DNA of 12,720 nt, from positions 1 to 12,720 of the forward strand of contig JAJZGH010000134.1 of the NCBI GenBank assembly GCA_021798635.1, in the 5' to 3' direction. The stretch is from Planctomycetota bacterium. GTDB taxonomy: Bacteria; Planctomycetota; Phycisphaerae; WQYP01. This document shows, piece by piece, positions 6,145 through 12,720 of this stretch; positions within the stretch are counted from its first letter, which is position 1; every line of letters begins with the position of its first letter. The position numbers were made by a program, and so were the translations under genes. The notes below the pieces were generated by a model, which made no database searches, was not told where the DNA came from, and was given only the letters and a program-made list of their open reading frames with translations.

Positions 6145-7226
6145 GACACGCCCTCGGATTTCAAGAACCGGAGGTACCGCCTGACGCCTTCCTCAACGGA
6201 GACCTTCGGATCGTATCCAAGCTTCTTTCGCGCCTTCGCAATTACCGGACACCGGCGGTTTGGATTATCGGTAAGATATTGAGGATCTTCGCTCTCCTTG
6301 AACAACACCTTACCGGTATATCCAAAAATCTCACGTCCTGCCTCTTGGTAAATTCCAGCCAAATCTCTGACCTTGATTTCCGGCTTCTCTATTCCAATAT
6401 TGAAGTAATCGTATTGGCCATGTACCAAGCATAAGAGATAGCCTGTTATCGCATCGGAAACATAACAAAAAGTGCGGGTCGGCGTACCATCAGAAAGGAT
6501 TGTGATATCGCGGCCCTCAATCACCGCTTTTGCAAAATCTGCGGGTAGCCTGCGGTCTCCAATTCGCATTCCGGGGCCGTAGTTGTTAAAGGGTCTGGCA
6601 ACCGTGATCGGCATGCCGAATTGCTGTGAATAGACCCAGCATAACGTTTCGCCAAATCGCTTGGCCTCATCATAGCACGCCCGTGGTCCGTGGCATGAGA
6701 CGTTGCCACGGTACTCCTCATCGGTCGGAATGAACTGAGATTGCGGATCGCCATAAATCTCGCTGGACGAGAAAAAGAGCATGCCTTTGAGTTCGCCCGT
6801 GCGTCGGTAGAAATCCAATAACCGGCGCAACCCCCAGATATTTGCGTCGATTGTCTCCACGGGATATTGCCGATAGAAAGTGGGTGAGGCAATCGAGGCT
6901 GCGTGAATGATTAAATTTGCACGATCGGCACCTGTGATAGCTGCAATATCATCGCGCGAGACATCAAACTGACGTAGGTCCAAAATCGCTGGAAACTCAT
7001 CTACTAATAGCTTTAGCCATTGAGGTTGTCCCAGCAGGAATGTATCAAGCCCAACAACTTTAAGGATTCCCAACTGTTGCGCATAGCGTACCAGGAATTG
7101 CGTCAGGTAGTACCCCAGAAAGCCGCCACAACCAGTGATAACCACTGTAGACTTTTTTGGCCATTCTCGGCCGCTCACGGCGGAGTAGATACTTTCGAGA
7201 TCTTGAGTCACCGTCGGATTGGGCAT
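6141..7226 (-). CDS. UXS-like SDR, probable NDP-glucuronate decarboxylase
   Basis: The product is 361 residues, an extended SDR. The Rossmann motif is TGCGGFLG (31-38), preceded by about 25 extra N-terminal residues. The active site shows SSSEIYGD (153-160) and GPRACYDEAKR with Tyr185 and Lys189. RPFNNYGPGM and TRTFCYVSD near 251 complete a pattern closely like UDP-glucuronate decarboxylase (UXS), which converts UDP-glucuronate through a 4-keto intermediate to UDP-xylose. NDP-hexose 4,6-dehydratases carry Asp-Glu where this protein has Ser-Glu (155-156), which argues for decarboxylation. I infer that the product is an NDP-pentose or its 4-keto form, which would feed the RmlC-like epimerase and reductase downstream. 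An AAGGA Shine-Dalgarno sequence precedes the ATG, 20 bases after the upstream gene's stop. An epimerase function is the main alternative. Confidence 0.8.
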   Translation of the reverse strand: MPNPTVTQDLESIYSAVSGREWPKKSTVVITGCGGFLGYYLTQFLVRYAQQLGILKVVGLDTFLLGQPQWLKLLVDEFPAILDLRQFDVSRDDIAAITGADRANLIIHAASIASPTFYRQYPVETIDANIWGLRRLLDFYRRTGELKGMLFFSSSEIYGDPQSQFIPTDEEYRGNVSCHGPRACYDEAKRFGETLCWVYSQQFGMPITVARPFNNYGPGMRIGDRRLPADFAKAVIEGRDITILSDGTPTRTFCYVSDAITGYLLCLVHGQYDYFNIGIEKPEIKVRDLAGIYQEAGREIFGYTGKVLFKESEDPQYLTDNPNRRCPVIAKARKKLGYDPKVSVEEGVRRYLRFLKSEGVS

Positions 7227-7246
7227 ATTACGATTCCTTCACAACT

Positions 7247-8056
7247 TTATGCGCCAGGCTTCGACTCTTGTAACCACGGGGCCTTGCCTGATTTCCAAAG
7301 TTCGTCAAGATACTCCTTCTCCCTCTGGCTGTCCATGCAAGCCCAGAAGCCGCCGTGGCGATAAACTTGAAGCTGCCGATCGGCCGCAAGCTTGGTTAGC
7401 GGTTCACGTTCCAGAATCAAGGAACCCTCGGTCGAGAGGTAGCGAGTAAAATCGCGACGAAAGAAGAAATAACCACCGTTGATTAACGAGTGCGGCAAAT
7501 CCGGCTTCTCGTTGAAGCGGGTAATCGTGTTATCTTCAGCAATAATTTCACCAAATCGTGAGTGCGCGTTGACGGCTAGCATTGTTCCGATTTTCTTATG
7601 GGCTACATGGAATTCAAATTCACGCCGCAGGTCGACGTCCGTCAGCCCGTCGCCGTACGTCAGCGCGAAGTGCTCGGCATTGCCCAAATACCTCTCAGCC
7701 GCCCGTCCAACGCGCCCACCCGTCATGGTGTCATTGCCGGTGTATGCCACGGTCACTTCCCAGCGTTCGTTATGGTGGATGCCATGGTATCGTATCGCAT
7801 TGGTGGTCAGATCAACGGTGAAATCCGAGTTCAACGCGTGATAATTGAGGAAATAATCCTTGATCACTTCGGACTTGAAGCCAGTACAAATAACGAACTT
7901 TCGGAACCCGAAGAGGCTATAGCGGGACATGATATGCCAAAGTATCGGATGATTGCCTACCTCCACCATCGGCTTGGGTCTGAATTCTGTTTGTTCACGC
8001 AATCGGGTCCCAAAACCGCCGGCCAAGATAAAAACCGGTACGTTGCAAATGTCCAC
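7247..8056 (-). CDS. rfbF: Glucose-1-phosphate cytidylyltransferase
   Basis: The product joins CTP and glucose 1-phosphate to make CDP-glucose. It is similar along its whole length to RfbF/DdhA. Numbering from the upstream ATG at 8074, features include LAGGFGTRLR (17-26), the KPMVEVG loop, PILWHIMSRYS, MTGGR (117-121), YGDG (140-143), the EKP lysine (190), INGG (198-201), EREPLTKLA (222-230) and GFWACMDSQREKEYL, all in the order seen in the Salmonella enzyme. I prefer the GTG at 8056 because AAGGGG lies 6 bases before it, while the ATG at 8074 has no clear ribosome-binding site and would add six residues (275 in total). The usual next step, CDP-glucose 4,6-dehydratase with its distinctive GHTGFKG motif, is not in the window. 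CDP-glucose may therefore be used differently here, or the dehydratase lies elsewhere. Confidence 0.93.
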   Translation of the reverse strand: MDICNVPVFILAGGFGTRLREQTEFRPKPMVEVGNHPILWHIMSRYSLFGFRKFVICTGFKSEVIKDYFLNYHALNSDFTVDLTTNAIRYHGIHHNERWEVTVAYTGNDTMTGGRVGRAAERYLGNAEHFALTYGDGLTDVDLRREFEFHVAHKKIGTMLAVNAHSRFGEIIAEDNTITRFNEKPDLPHSLINGGYFFFRRDFTRYLSTEGSLILEREPLTKLAADRQLQVYRHGGFWACMDSQREKEYLDELWKSGKAPWLQESKPGA

Positions 8057-8105
8057 GGATAGCCCCTTTTTCATACTGATTAAGAAAATGCCATTATTAT
8101 AATCA

Positions 8106-11100
8106 TCAATAAGTGCGCCCTATGGTTTCCGCTGAATGTATACTGGCAATCTTGGCCAGTTCCTGCAGGTGACTGGTCTTAATTCGCCGAATGTGGTTGC
8201 GAATTAACTCGGGATCATAATTAGTATGTGCTTTGACCAGATCAAGCGCACCTTTGAGTTCTATGCCGAGCGGATTATCTCGTATTAGCTCTACTTTTAA
8301 GGCAGGACAGCGAAACTTTCGGATAATGACGTCCCAAAAGTCATGCGTCATCGTAAAATCAATTCTTTTAGTGAAACGCTCATGACTCCGCTCGTATCGT
8401 GAAACGTATCTATATACCTCATCGGCCGAAACGTAACTGTCGGCTGAGAAACCGGATTGTTTCAGGTTGGACGGCACGCGCATCTCAAAATTTCTGATCT
8501 GATCCCACTTGGAAAAACCTGGATCGAACTCTTGGAGGTACCAATCAATCCAGCCTGATCCAATGATCTTCCGGTCAAACGACCAAAACCAGCTCATAAC
8601 GTGCCAGCGGATACTGTGCGAGTCAACAACTCCCCAAAAGTTAGGATTTTTAAGCGCCATTGCGGCAAACATCTCGTGGGGATCGAATAAAGGGAAATAC
8701 GAACTGTCGTTCATCCAAATAAGGGAATCATAATGGTTAAATTCTTGCCGGAGCGTTCTGCATGCAAAATGCCATGCGCCGAAATCACGGCTCTTGTTAT
8801 CTGTCAACAGAACCGTAGCGCAAAGTTTACGCACCCGGTCGATTTCCGACTCTGTTGCAGTGGAGGTAAGCAGTACAACGTCGCAATCACAGTTTCGGAG
8901 GGACGAAATAGAGTATTCTACATGGGGGTCTATTAGCCCATGGGGGTCATAATGGGCCAGCAGCACGAGTCGCTTAGATCTGCAAAAACCTTCGCCATCA
9001 ATCCGTTCCACCAGTTGAGCATTGGCCGCCGCAACCCTAATATTCATGCGTGTTTTTTCTCTGCTTTTAGGCATTGATCTCATTCGCTCCAGGTGCCGTT
9101 CCACCACTCCGGCGTTGAGAACCTGCGGGTCGATCGTTTTCTGCCATCCCTCGATCTTCATATGCAGAGGATTGTCACGCAGTAATTCCAGTTTGAGGCC
9201 GGGAAATCGATAGTACCCCACTAAAAGATCCCAGAGCCTGTGGGTTGCGTTCACGCCAATAATACCTTTTTGAACTATCTCAAGCCAGCGTGATAATTGA
9301 GGCCATCGAATAACATCATCTCGTATATCATCAATAGCGCAGTATGCCCCGATGGCTAATCCCTGATCGGCTGCAAAGTGACTCAACCCAAATTCAAAGC
9401 TTGCTATTTGTCCAGCCTTGGTCATATAAGGTGTTGCTTCAAATCGGCGTATAAATTCGGGAAATACAACCTTTTGAGCCTTATGATCAAACACCAGCCA
9501 GAAACTCTGGAGGTGATATACCCCTTGTTCTCGGCTGTCTGTCAATCCCCATAAATTGAATTTCAGCGTTTGCATACGCGCGAAAAAATCAGATGGATCT
9601 ACAACGGGAAAGTAGATGCTGTCGTTGACGAACACGATATGCTCGTAGGTACCCGAAATTTCTGGGGCAAGTGTCTTAAGTGCTAAATACCATGAACCGA
9701 AGTCGCGGCCTGCATCGTTCTTTATAATTATTTTAGAAACTCGACTGCGAACTTTTTTAAGTTCCAGCGGATCATCCACTGCGGTGATGAAGCAAATGTC
9801 GGCGTCAAGGATCGATAGAGCTTCCAAGTACCTCAGTACGTAGTCGTCCACAATTCCATCCCGGTCGTAATGTGCAAACAACACGAGCATTCGACGACGG
9901 GAACTCCGCTTGGCTCCTTCAACTTGCCCCACCAGACGAATAAATCGATTGGCACTGTAAATGCTTCGCATCCCATGCACGCACTGGGTATAGCCGGCCC
10001 TGAGAAAATGCTCAAGTCCGTTGCGGTATGCTCCAGATGCGATCTGAGGGCGTATATCTGGGTTATCTGAGACATAAGCAGTTTCGTCGAAGTCAAAAGA
10101 AAGTTTGCCGAGCTTGAATCGGAATACCCGCGGTTGGCACGATGAAATTTCGTTAATGCCGTGTCGTATAAAGTGTTCACGCGCTGAATGGAAGGCGCCG
10201 GTGCGGACACAGTGCGCCACATCCGGATTCAACGTCAGATAAGCCTCGTCGTCGAAGTCAAGATCAAGGCGATCGAGACGCAGGTTCGATCCTTGATGAT
10301 GCTCATCCCCTGGATAGGCGTAAGCCGCTCCAACCGGAGGCACTTTCTTCCCCATGAGAAAATAACGGATTGGACGCGATTTCCTTCGGAATTTCCGAAG
10401 CCAAGCAATCAATGTTTCTTTTTCGCGAACATTTACTAGGCGCGCGTATTGCTCTGCCATTGTCTGCAATGCCGCCGACTGAGCGAGAAGCGCAGAAATT
10501 GTCTGGTCTTTTTGTTCCAACTCTCGCTGTAACGCCGTCGTATTATCACTGCAAGGCGACGCACGTAAGCCAGCAGGCACGCAATGGCCATCCTCCTCCG
10601 ATGCGAAATCACTGCCACGCAGTGATCCCGCCTTACTTGCGCTTTCGCCTCGAAGGGCACCGTCGCGGCCATCGTCTTCGATGATTCCGTCGTTAGCCAA
10701 GTGTGTCATGGCCTCCCGACATACATTTGCGTTGGTCCGTTTTGCGTTTGATAGGTTGCTTTTTTCTTTTAACTTTAGCAGGGCTTCCGCCGTTTGTAAT
10801 TCATGGTCAGGAAATGTTGTGTTACGTGGCGTTGGATTTTGCCGATCAATTTGCCTTGACCCCAATATGGCGAAATAGTCCCTGATAGTTTCTTTTTCGG
10901 TAGGAGTCATGTTGAAAATGGGCAATTGCTTTTCCGCCCTGCAATGGGCCAGTTGCAGGACTCCCATACCCTGAGAATGGTAGAACTCGAAATTAAATGG
11001 ATTGTCCTGTTTAAGTTGTTCCCACATTTCCCAACTTCCAAGCTCTGCATATCGACAATTTGTGCCGTAAAACAAGACAACAGCATCTTGCGACAATTTT

Positions 11101-11534
11101 GGAAGCCAGAATTTGAAATTACGAAGGATAGAATCATGGCAATGATCCCCGTTTATATGTAATAAATCGATTGTGCCGTCAGAGAAATGAGAGGGTCCTA
11201 CCTCGAGAGTTGCCCTTAGTAAGTGAGAAAAGCTCGCGTAGTACTGAACGTTGTGAGCGTGTAAAAGTGTAAATAAATCCTCTCCATGACAGATCTCTGC
11301 CGGACCATCCGTCCACGAACTTACTGCGTAGCACTTAGCCTCAAGACCCGATTCGGCAACAGCTTGACAGAATGCAAAGTAAGAAGTGCCCGAGGCTGTC
11401 CCAAGCTCTACGACCAAGCGGGGAAGTTGGCGTCCGATTAGCCAAGTGGCAAATGGAGCATGCCCTGACCAATTAGAGGTTGGTAAATACCGGAGCGAAA
11501 ATGATGCCGCCCGGGCAAGCTTTAGTTCATTCAT
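8106..11534 (-). CDS. Giant glycan-assembly protein: methyltransferase-like domain, NPDV repeats, two RgpF domains
   Basis: The product is 1142 residues from the ATG at 11534, which has GGAAG 7 bases upstream; a TTG at 11552 would add six. Positions here use the longer form. Residues 20-230 resemble a class I SAM-dependent methyltransferase, with VVELGTASGTSY as motif I and IDLLHINGDHCHD further on. A low-complexity linker (about 235-335) and a short coiled coil (336-380) lead to a basic segment. Then come two repeats of the type FDDEAYLTLNPDV...HFIRHG (428-466 and 482-520). The C-terminal half is two tandem RgpF (rhamnan synthesis protein F) domains, about 552-835 and 858-1130. Each has an AHYD motif, RDFG, a V/M-NDS-x-YFP segment, F-W-FD, and R-F/C-P...LRDNPL. 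RgpF proteins act in rhamnose-glycan assembly and are glycosyltransferase-related. The gene is first in the operon and ends 49 bases before the rfbF start. It probably both modifies and extends the glycan; the linkage and sugar are unknown. Confidence 0.85.
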   Translation of the reverse strand: MNELKLARAASFSLRYLPTSNWSGHAPFATWLIGRQLPRLVVELGTASGTSYFAFCQAVAESGLEAKCYAVSSWTDGPAEICHGEDLFTLLHAHNVQYYASFSHLLRATLEVGPSHFSDGTIDLLHINGDHCHDSILRNFKFWLPKLSQDAVVLFYGTNCRYAELGSWEMWEQLKQDNPFNFEFYHSQGMGVLQLAHCRAEKQLPIFNMTPTEKETIRDYFAILGSRQIDRQNPTPRNTTFPDHELQTAEALLKLKEKSNLSNAKRTNANVCREAMTHLANDGIIEDDGRDGALRGESASKAGSLRGSDFASEEDGHCVPAGLRASPCSDNTTALQRELEQKDQTISALLAQSAALQTMAEQYARLVNVREKETLIAWLRKFRRKSRPIRYFLMGKKVPPVGAAYAYPGDEHHQGSNLRLDRLDLDFDDEAYLTLNPDVAHCVRTGAFHSAREHFIRHGINEISSCQPRVFRFKLGKLSFDFDETAYVSDNPDIRPQIASGAYRNGLEHFLRAGYTQCVHGMRSIYSANRFIRLVGQVEGAKRSSRRRMLVLFAHYDRDGIVDDYVLRYLEALSILDADICFITAVDDPLELKKVRSRVSKIIIKNDAGRDFGSWYLALKTLAPEISGTYEHIVFVNDSIYFPVVDPSDFFARMQTLKFNLWGLTDSREQGVYHLQSFWLVFDHKAQKVVFPEFIRRFEATPYMTKAGQIASFEFGLSHFAADQGLAIGAYCAIDDIRDDVIRWPQLSRWLEIVQKGIIGVNATHRLWDLLVGYYRFPGLKLELLRDNPLHMKIEGWQKTIDPQVLNAGVVERHLERMRSMPKSREKTRMNIRVAAANAQLVERIDGEGFCRSKRLVLLAHYDPHGLIDPHVEYSISSLRNCDCDVVLLTSTATESEIDRVRKLCATVLLTDNKSRDFGAWHFACRTLRQEFNHYDSLIWMNDSSYFPLFDPHEMFAAMALKNPNFWGVVDSHSIRWHVMSWFWSFDRKIIGSGWIDWYLQEFDPGFSKWDQIRNFEMRVPSNLKQSGFSADSYVSADEVYRYVSRYERSHERFTKRIDFTMTHDFWDVIIRKFRCPALKVELIRDNPLGIELKGALDLVKAHTNYDPELIRNHIRRIKTSHLQELAKIASIHSAETIGRTY
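9987..10265 (-). repeat. Two in-protein repeats of the 'AYL..NPDV' type
   Basis: Within the giant RgpF protein, two copies of about 38 residues share F-D/E-x-A-Y-x-x-x-N-P-D-(V/I), then a G-A-(F/Y) turn and E-H-F-x-R-x-G. The first copy reads DEAYLTLNPDVAHCVRTGAF and the second DETAYVSDNPDIRPQIASGA. Similar modules occur singly or in arrays in other bacterial glycosyltransferases, by recollection; their function is not established. They sit between the coiled coil and the first RgpF domain, so a spacer or binding role is likely. Confidence 0.65.
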
Positions 11535-11552
11535 GCATGGTCTTCCAGCCAA

Positions 11553-12362
11553 TTGTATTTCATTTTGCTAGCCCCTGCCCTTTGATCGCCAACAGGCGTG
11601 CCGACAACGTTTATCTGCAGCCGACGATCGTATTTAATAAAAAAATACTACCTCCGCATGCGTAAAAAGGCAAGTTTGTGGTGTGGTGTTTTGCCATTTC
11701 CAGATTTTTGATGGGCTGGAAGTTAAATAACGTGCCCTCCAAGGGCATGGCTCCCCGCTCCTCCCCGACATGCTGTAGGGACAAGGCTGTAATGGTTTGC
11801 TCGCTAACTTTGTGCGAGGGCAGCGGGACCGACCGATTTTGCCTCCCATTACATCCAGCGCTGGGGGGGGAGGTCGAAATTCCGCCGTCAATGTGGTGGA
11901 ACCTAATCCATGAAGCTCCCATACTAAAGTTAATGTTGAATCCGATATGCCAGCAATCCAGCCCAGACGCGCAGACCTGAATAAACGCAGTTCCACGCAC
12001 TGCCCTATCCCGGCAACACTGTTGATATCATGTTCCAGAGCCCATTTGGTTTCGACATATGGACGTATCTTCTTCAGGCTAGCTTTTCTTCGGTCACTGT
12101 GAACGCCATTGACTTCCCCGCAGTCCTCGCCTTGTCCGCCCGAAAAAGCGGTTAATGCTCTGTCAAGCCTACACATTGGGATTGGTGAACGAAACGGGAG
12201 ACAGCGGCAGATTTTATGGCGCCTTTTTGGAGACCGGGGCGGCGGCATAATTACATCACCTAAACACTGTCCCATGGCAGGCAATAACCATTTTCGGATA
12301 CCTTTTCCATGCCTTCCACCGGTGCAATAATCAATCCTGGGGCAATTTTCAGTTCAGGATAG
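11553..12362. other. Intergenic stretch without a convincing gene
   Basis: About 810 bases separate the start of the minus-strand operon from the IS21 element. Open frames exist on both strands (for example a minus frame at 11634-12284), but none has a credible ribosome-binding site or a recognisable family, and their composition is biased (Pro, Cys, Arg, Trp). There is a run of eight G at 11863-11870 and a small palindrome, TGCCCT-CCA-AGGGCA, near 11733. The part next to the operon carries a candidate promoter. The rest may be decayed gene sequence or a long leader. Confidence 0.5.
11645..11673 (-). promoter_or_regulatory. Candidate promoter of the minus-strand polysaccharide operon
   Basis: Read on the minus strand, TTGCCT (11673-11668) and TAGTAT (11650-11645) are separated by 17 bases. 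Each matches four of six consensus positions. It would give a leader of roughly 100 bases before the ATG at 11534. No better match was noticed nearby, but two 4/6 boxes can occur by chance. Confidence 0.3.
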
Positions 12363-12369
12363 TGTCAAC

Positions 12370-12413
12370 GGGCGCTCAAAACCAGCCAGTCGGGGGCGCT
12401 TCAAAACCAGCCA
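12370..12413 (+). repeat. IS21 terminal direct repeats (probable transposase-binding sites)
   Basis: Two blocks start 24 bases apart and differ only by one extra T in the second. They share the core TCAAAACCAGCCA. The position just inside the element end fits the multiple terminal sites of the IS21 family. Confidence 0.75.
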
Positions 12414-12479
12414 CTTTGAGAGGAAAGGGATTGGCCTGTACGCTCGGCTCTTTCATTTTTATGAAGGAGTTAAAGCGGT

Positions 12480-12720
12480 ATGGTCAATCAACTCAAAATG
12501 GCAGACACGCAGACGATTTTGGCATTGCATTCCAAGGGCTGGTCGGCCCGGCGGATCGCACGTGAACTGAAGATGGATCGCCAGACGGTGGGGCGGTATA
12601 TCCGGTTGGGGCGTGAGGCGGACTCAAAACCCGCCAATGCGCCCCCCGGCTCGGGCGGCGTGGATCAGGCCGTGGCGGATTCAAAACCCTTTGAGGTCTC
12701 CAGCGGGTCCCAGAACCCTG
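12480..12720 (+). CDS. istA: IS21-family transposase IstA, N-terminal part (3' end outside window)
   Basis: A plus-strand frame opens at the ATG at 12480, preceded by AAGGAG (12464-12469), and stays open to the end of the window, giving about 80 residues. A second ATG at 12498 is possible. The segment MADTQTILALHSKGWSARRI, continuing as ARELKMDRQTVGRYIR, is a helix-turn-helix typical of the N-terminus of IstA, which binds the element ends before the DDE catalytic domain (not in the window). The next part is rich in Ala, Pro, Gly and Ser and contains two further TCAAAACC copies at the DNA level. IstA cuts and joins DNA with the help of IstB. The family call is firm for the visible part; whether the gene is intact cannot be judged. 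Confidence 0.85.
   Translation, partial: MVNQLKMADTQTILALHSKGWSARRIARELKMDRQTVGRYIRLGREADSKPANAPPGSGGVDQAVADSKPFEVSSGSQNP

Larger units (their letters stand above)
12363..12720 (+). mobile_element. IS21-family insertion sequence, left end (right end outside window)
   Basis: The element appears to begin with TGTCAACGG at 12363, followed by two near-identical blocks, GGGCGCTCAAAACCAGCCA (12370-12388) and GGGCGCTTCAAAACCAGCCA (12394-12413). Repeated blocks near the termini are characteristic of IS21-family ends, where the IstA transposase binds. The istA start follows about 115 bases inside. IS21 elements normally also carry istB, an AAA+ helper ATPase, which would lie beyond the window. The target-site duplication cannot be checked without the other end. 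The exact outer boundary is inferred from the TG start and the repeat positions. Confidence 0.75.

Noticed and set aside
8096..8101. TATAAT on the minus strand just before rfbF, possible internal promoter
   Set aside because: No acceptable -35 box at 16-18 bases and no extended -10; the site is AT-rich intergenic sequence inside an operon.
11634..12284. Long minus-strand open frame (216 residues)
   Set aside because: Biased composition, no ribosome-binding site, no recognisable motif, and overlapping frames on both strands; it looks like a chance or decayed frame.

Overview
This window looks like part of a surface-polysaccharide (O-antigen or exopolysaccharide) island in a Gram-negative bacterium. 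The base composition is mid-range. The sugar-nucleotide genes, the RgpF-type glycan protein and its 'NPDV' repeats are most familiar from Proteobacteria, but I cannot fix the genus or even the class from sequence alone.

Layout. (1) Positions 2-460, plus strand: the 3' end of a family-2 glycosyltransferase gene that enters from the left edge. (2) Positions 470-850: a VapBC-type toxin-antitoxin remnant. It has an intact ribbon-helix-helix antitoxin with a visible promoter and an inverted-repeat operator, followed by a toxin gene broken after about 28 codons. (3) Positions 793-996: an unassigned open frame, probably the tail of a lost gene, which contains a good sigma-70 promoter. (4) Positions 996-3179: a full-size ABC exporter with an unusual extracytoplasmic, PDZ-like insertion between its first two membrane helices. 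(5) Positions 3229-3259: a perfect hairpin that should stop transcription from both sides. (6) Positions 3307-11534, minus strand: a compact six-gene operon. In transcription order it encodes a giant methyltransferase-like/RgpF-RgpF fusion protein, glucose-1-phosphate cytidylyltransferase, a UXS-like SDR, a UDP-glucose 6-dehydrogenase family enzyme, an RmlC-like epimerase and an SDR reductase. (7) Positions 11553-12362: about 800 bp with no convincing gene but a candidate operon promoter. (8) From 12363 to the right edge: the left end of an IS21-family insertion sequence and the start of its istA transposase gene.

How it may work together. The five small enzymes read as a dedicated nucleotide-sugar pathway: activation of glucose 1-phosphate, oxidation at C6, decarboxylation or a related step, epimerisation, then reduction of the 4-keto group. 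The active-site signature of the UXS-like enzyme (Ser-Glu instead of the Asp-Glu of 4,6-dehydratases) suggests an activated pentose rather than a 6-deoxyhexose. The large RgpF fusion would build or modify the glycan, and the ABC exporter and the partial glycosyltransferase may serve the same or a neighbouring polysaccharide. The toxin-antitoxin wreck and the IS21 element at the two flanks fit a recombination-prone accessory locus.
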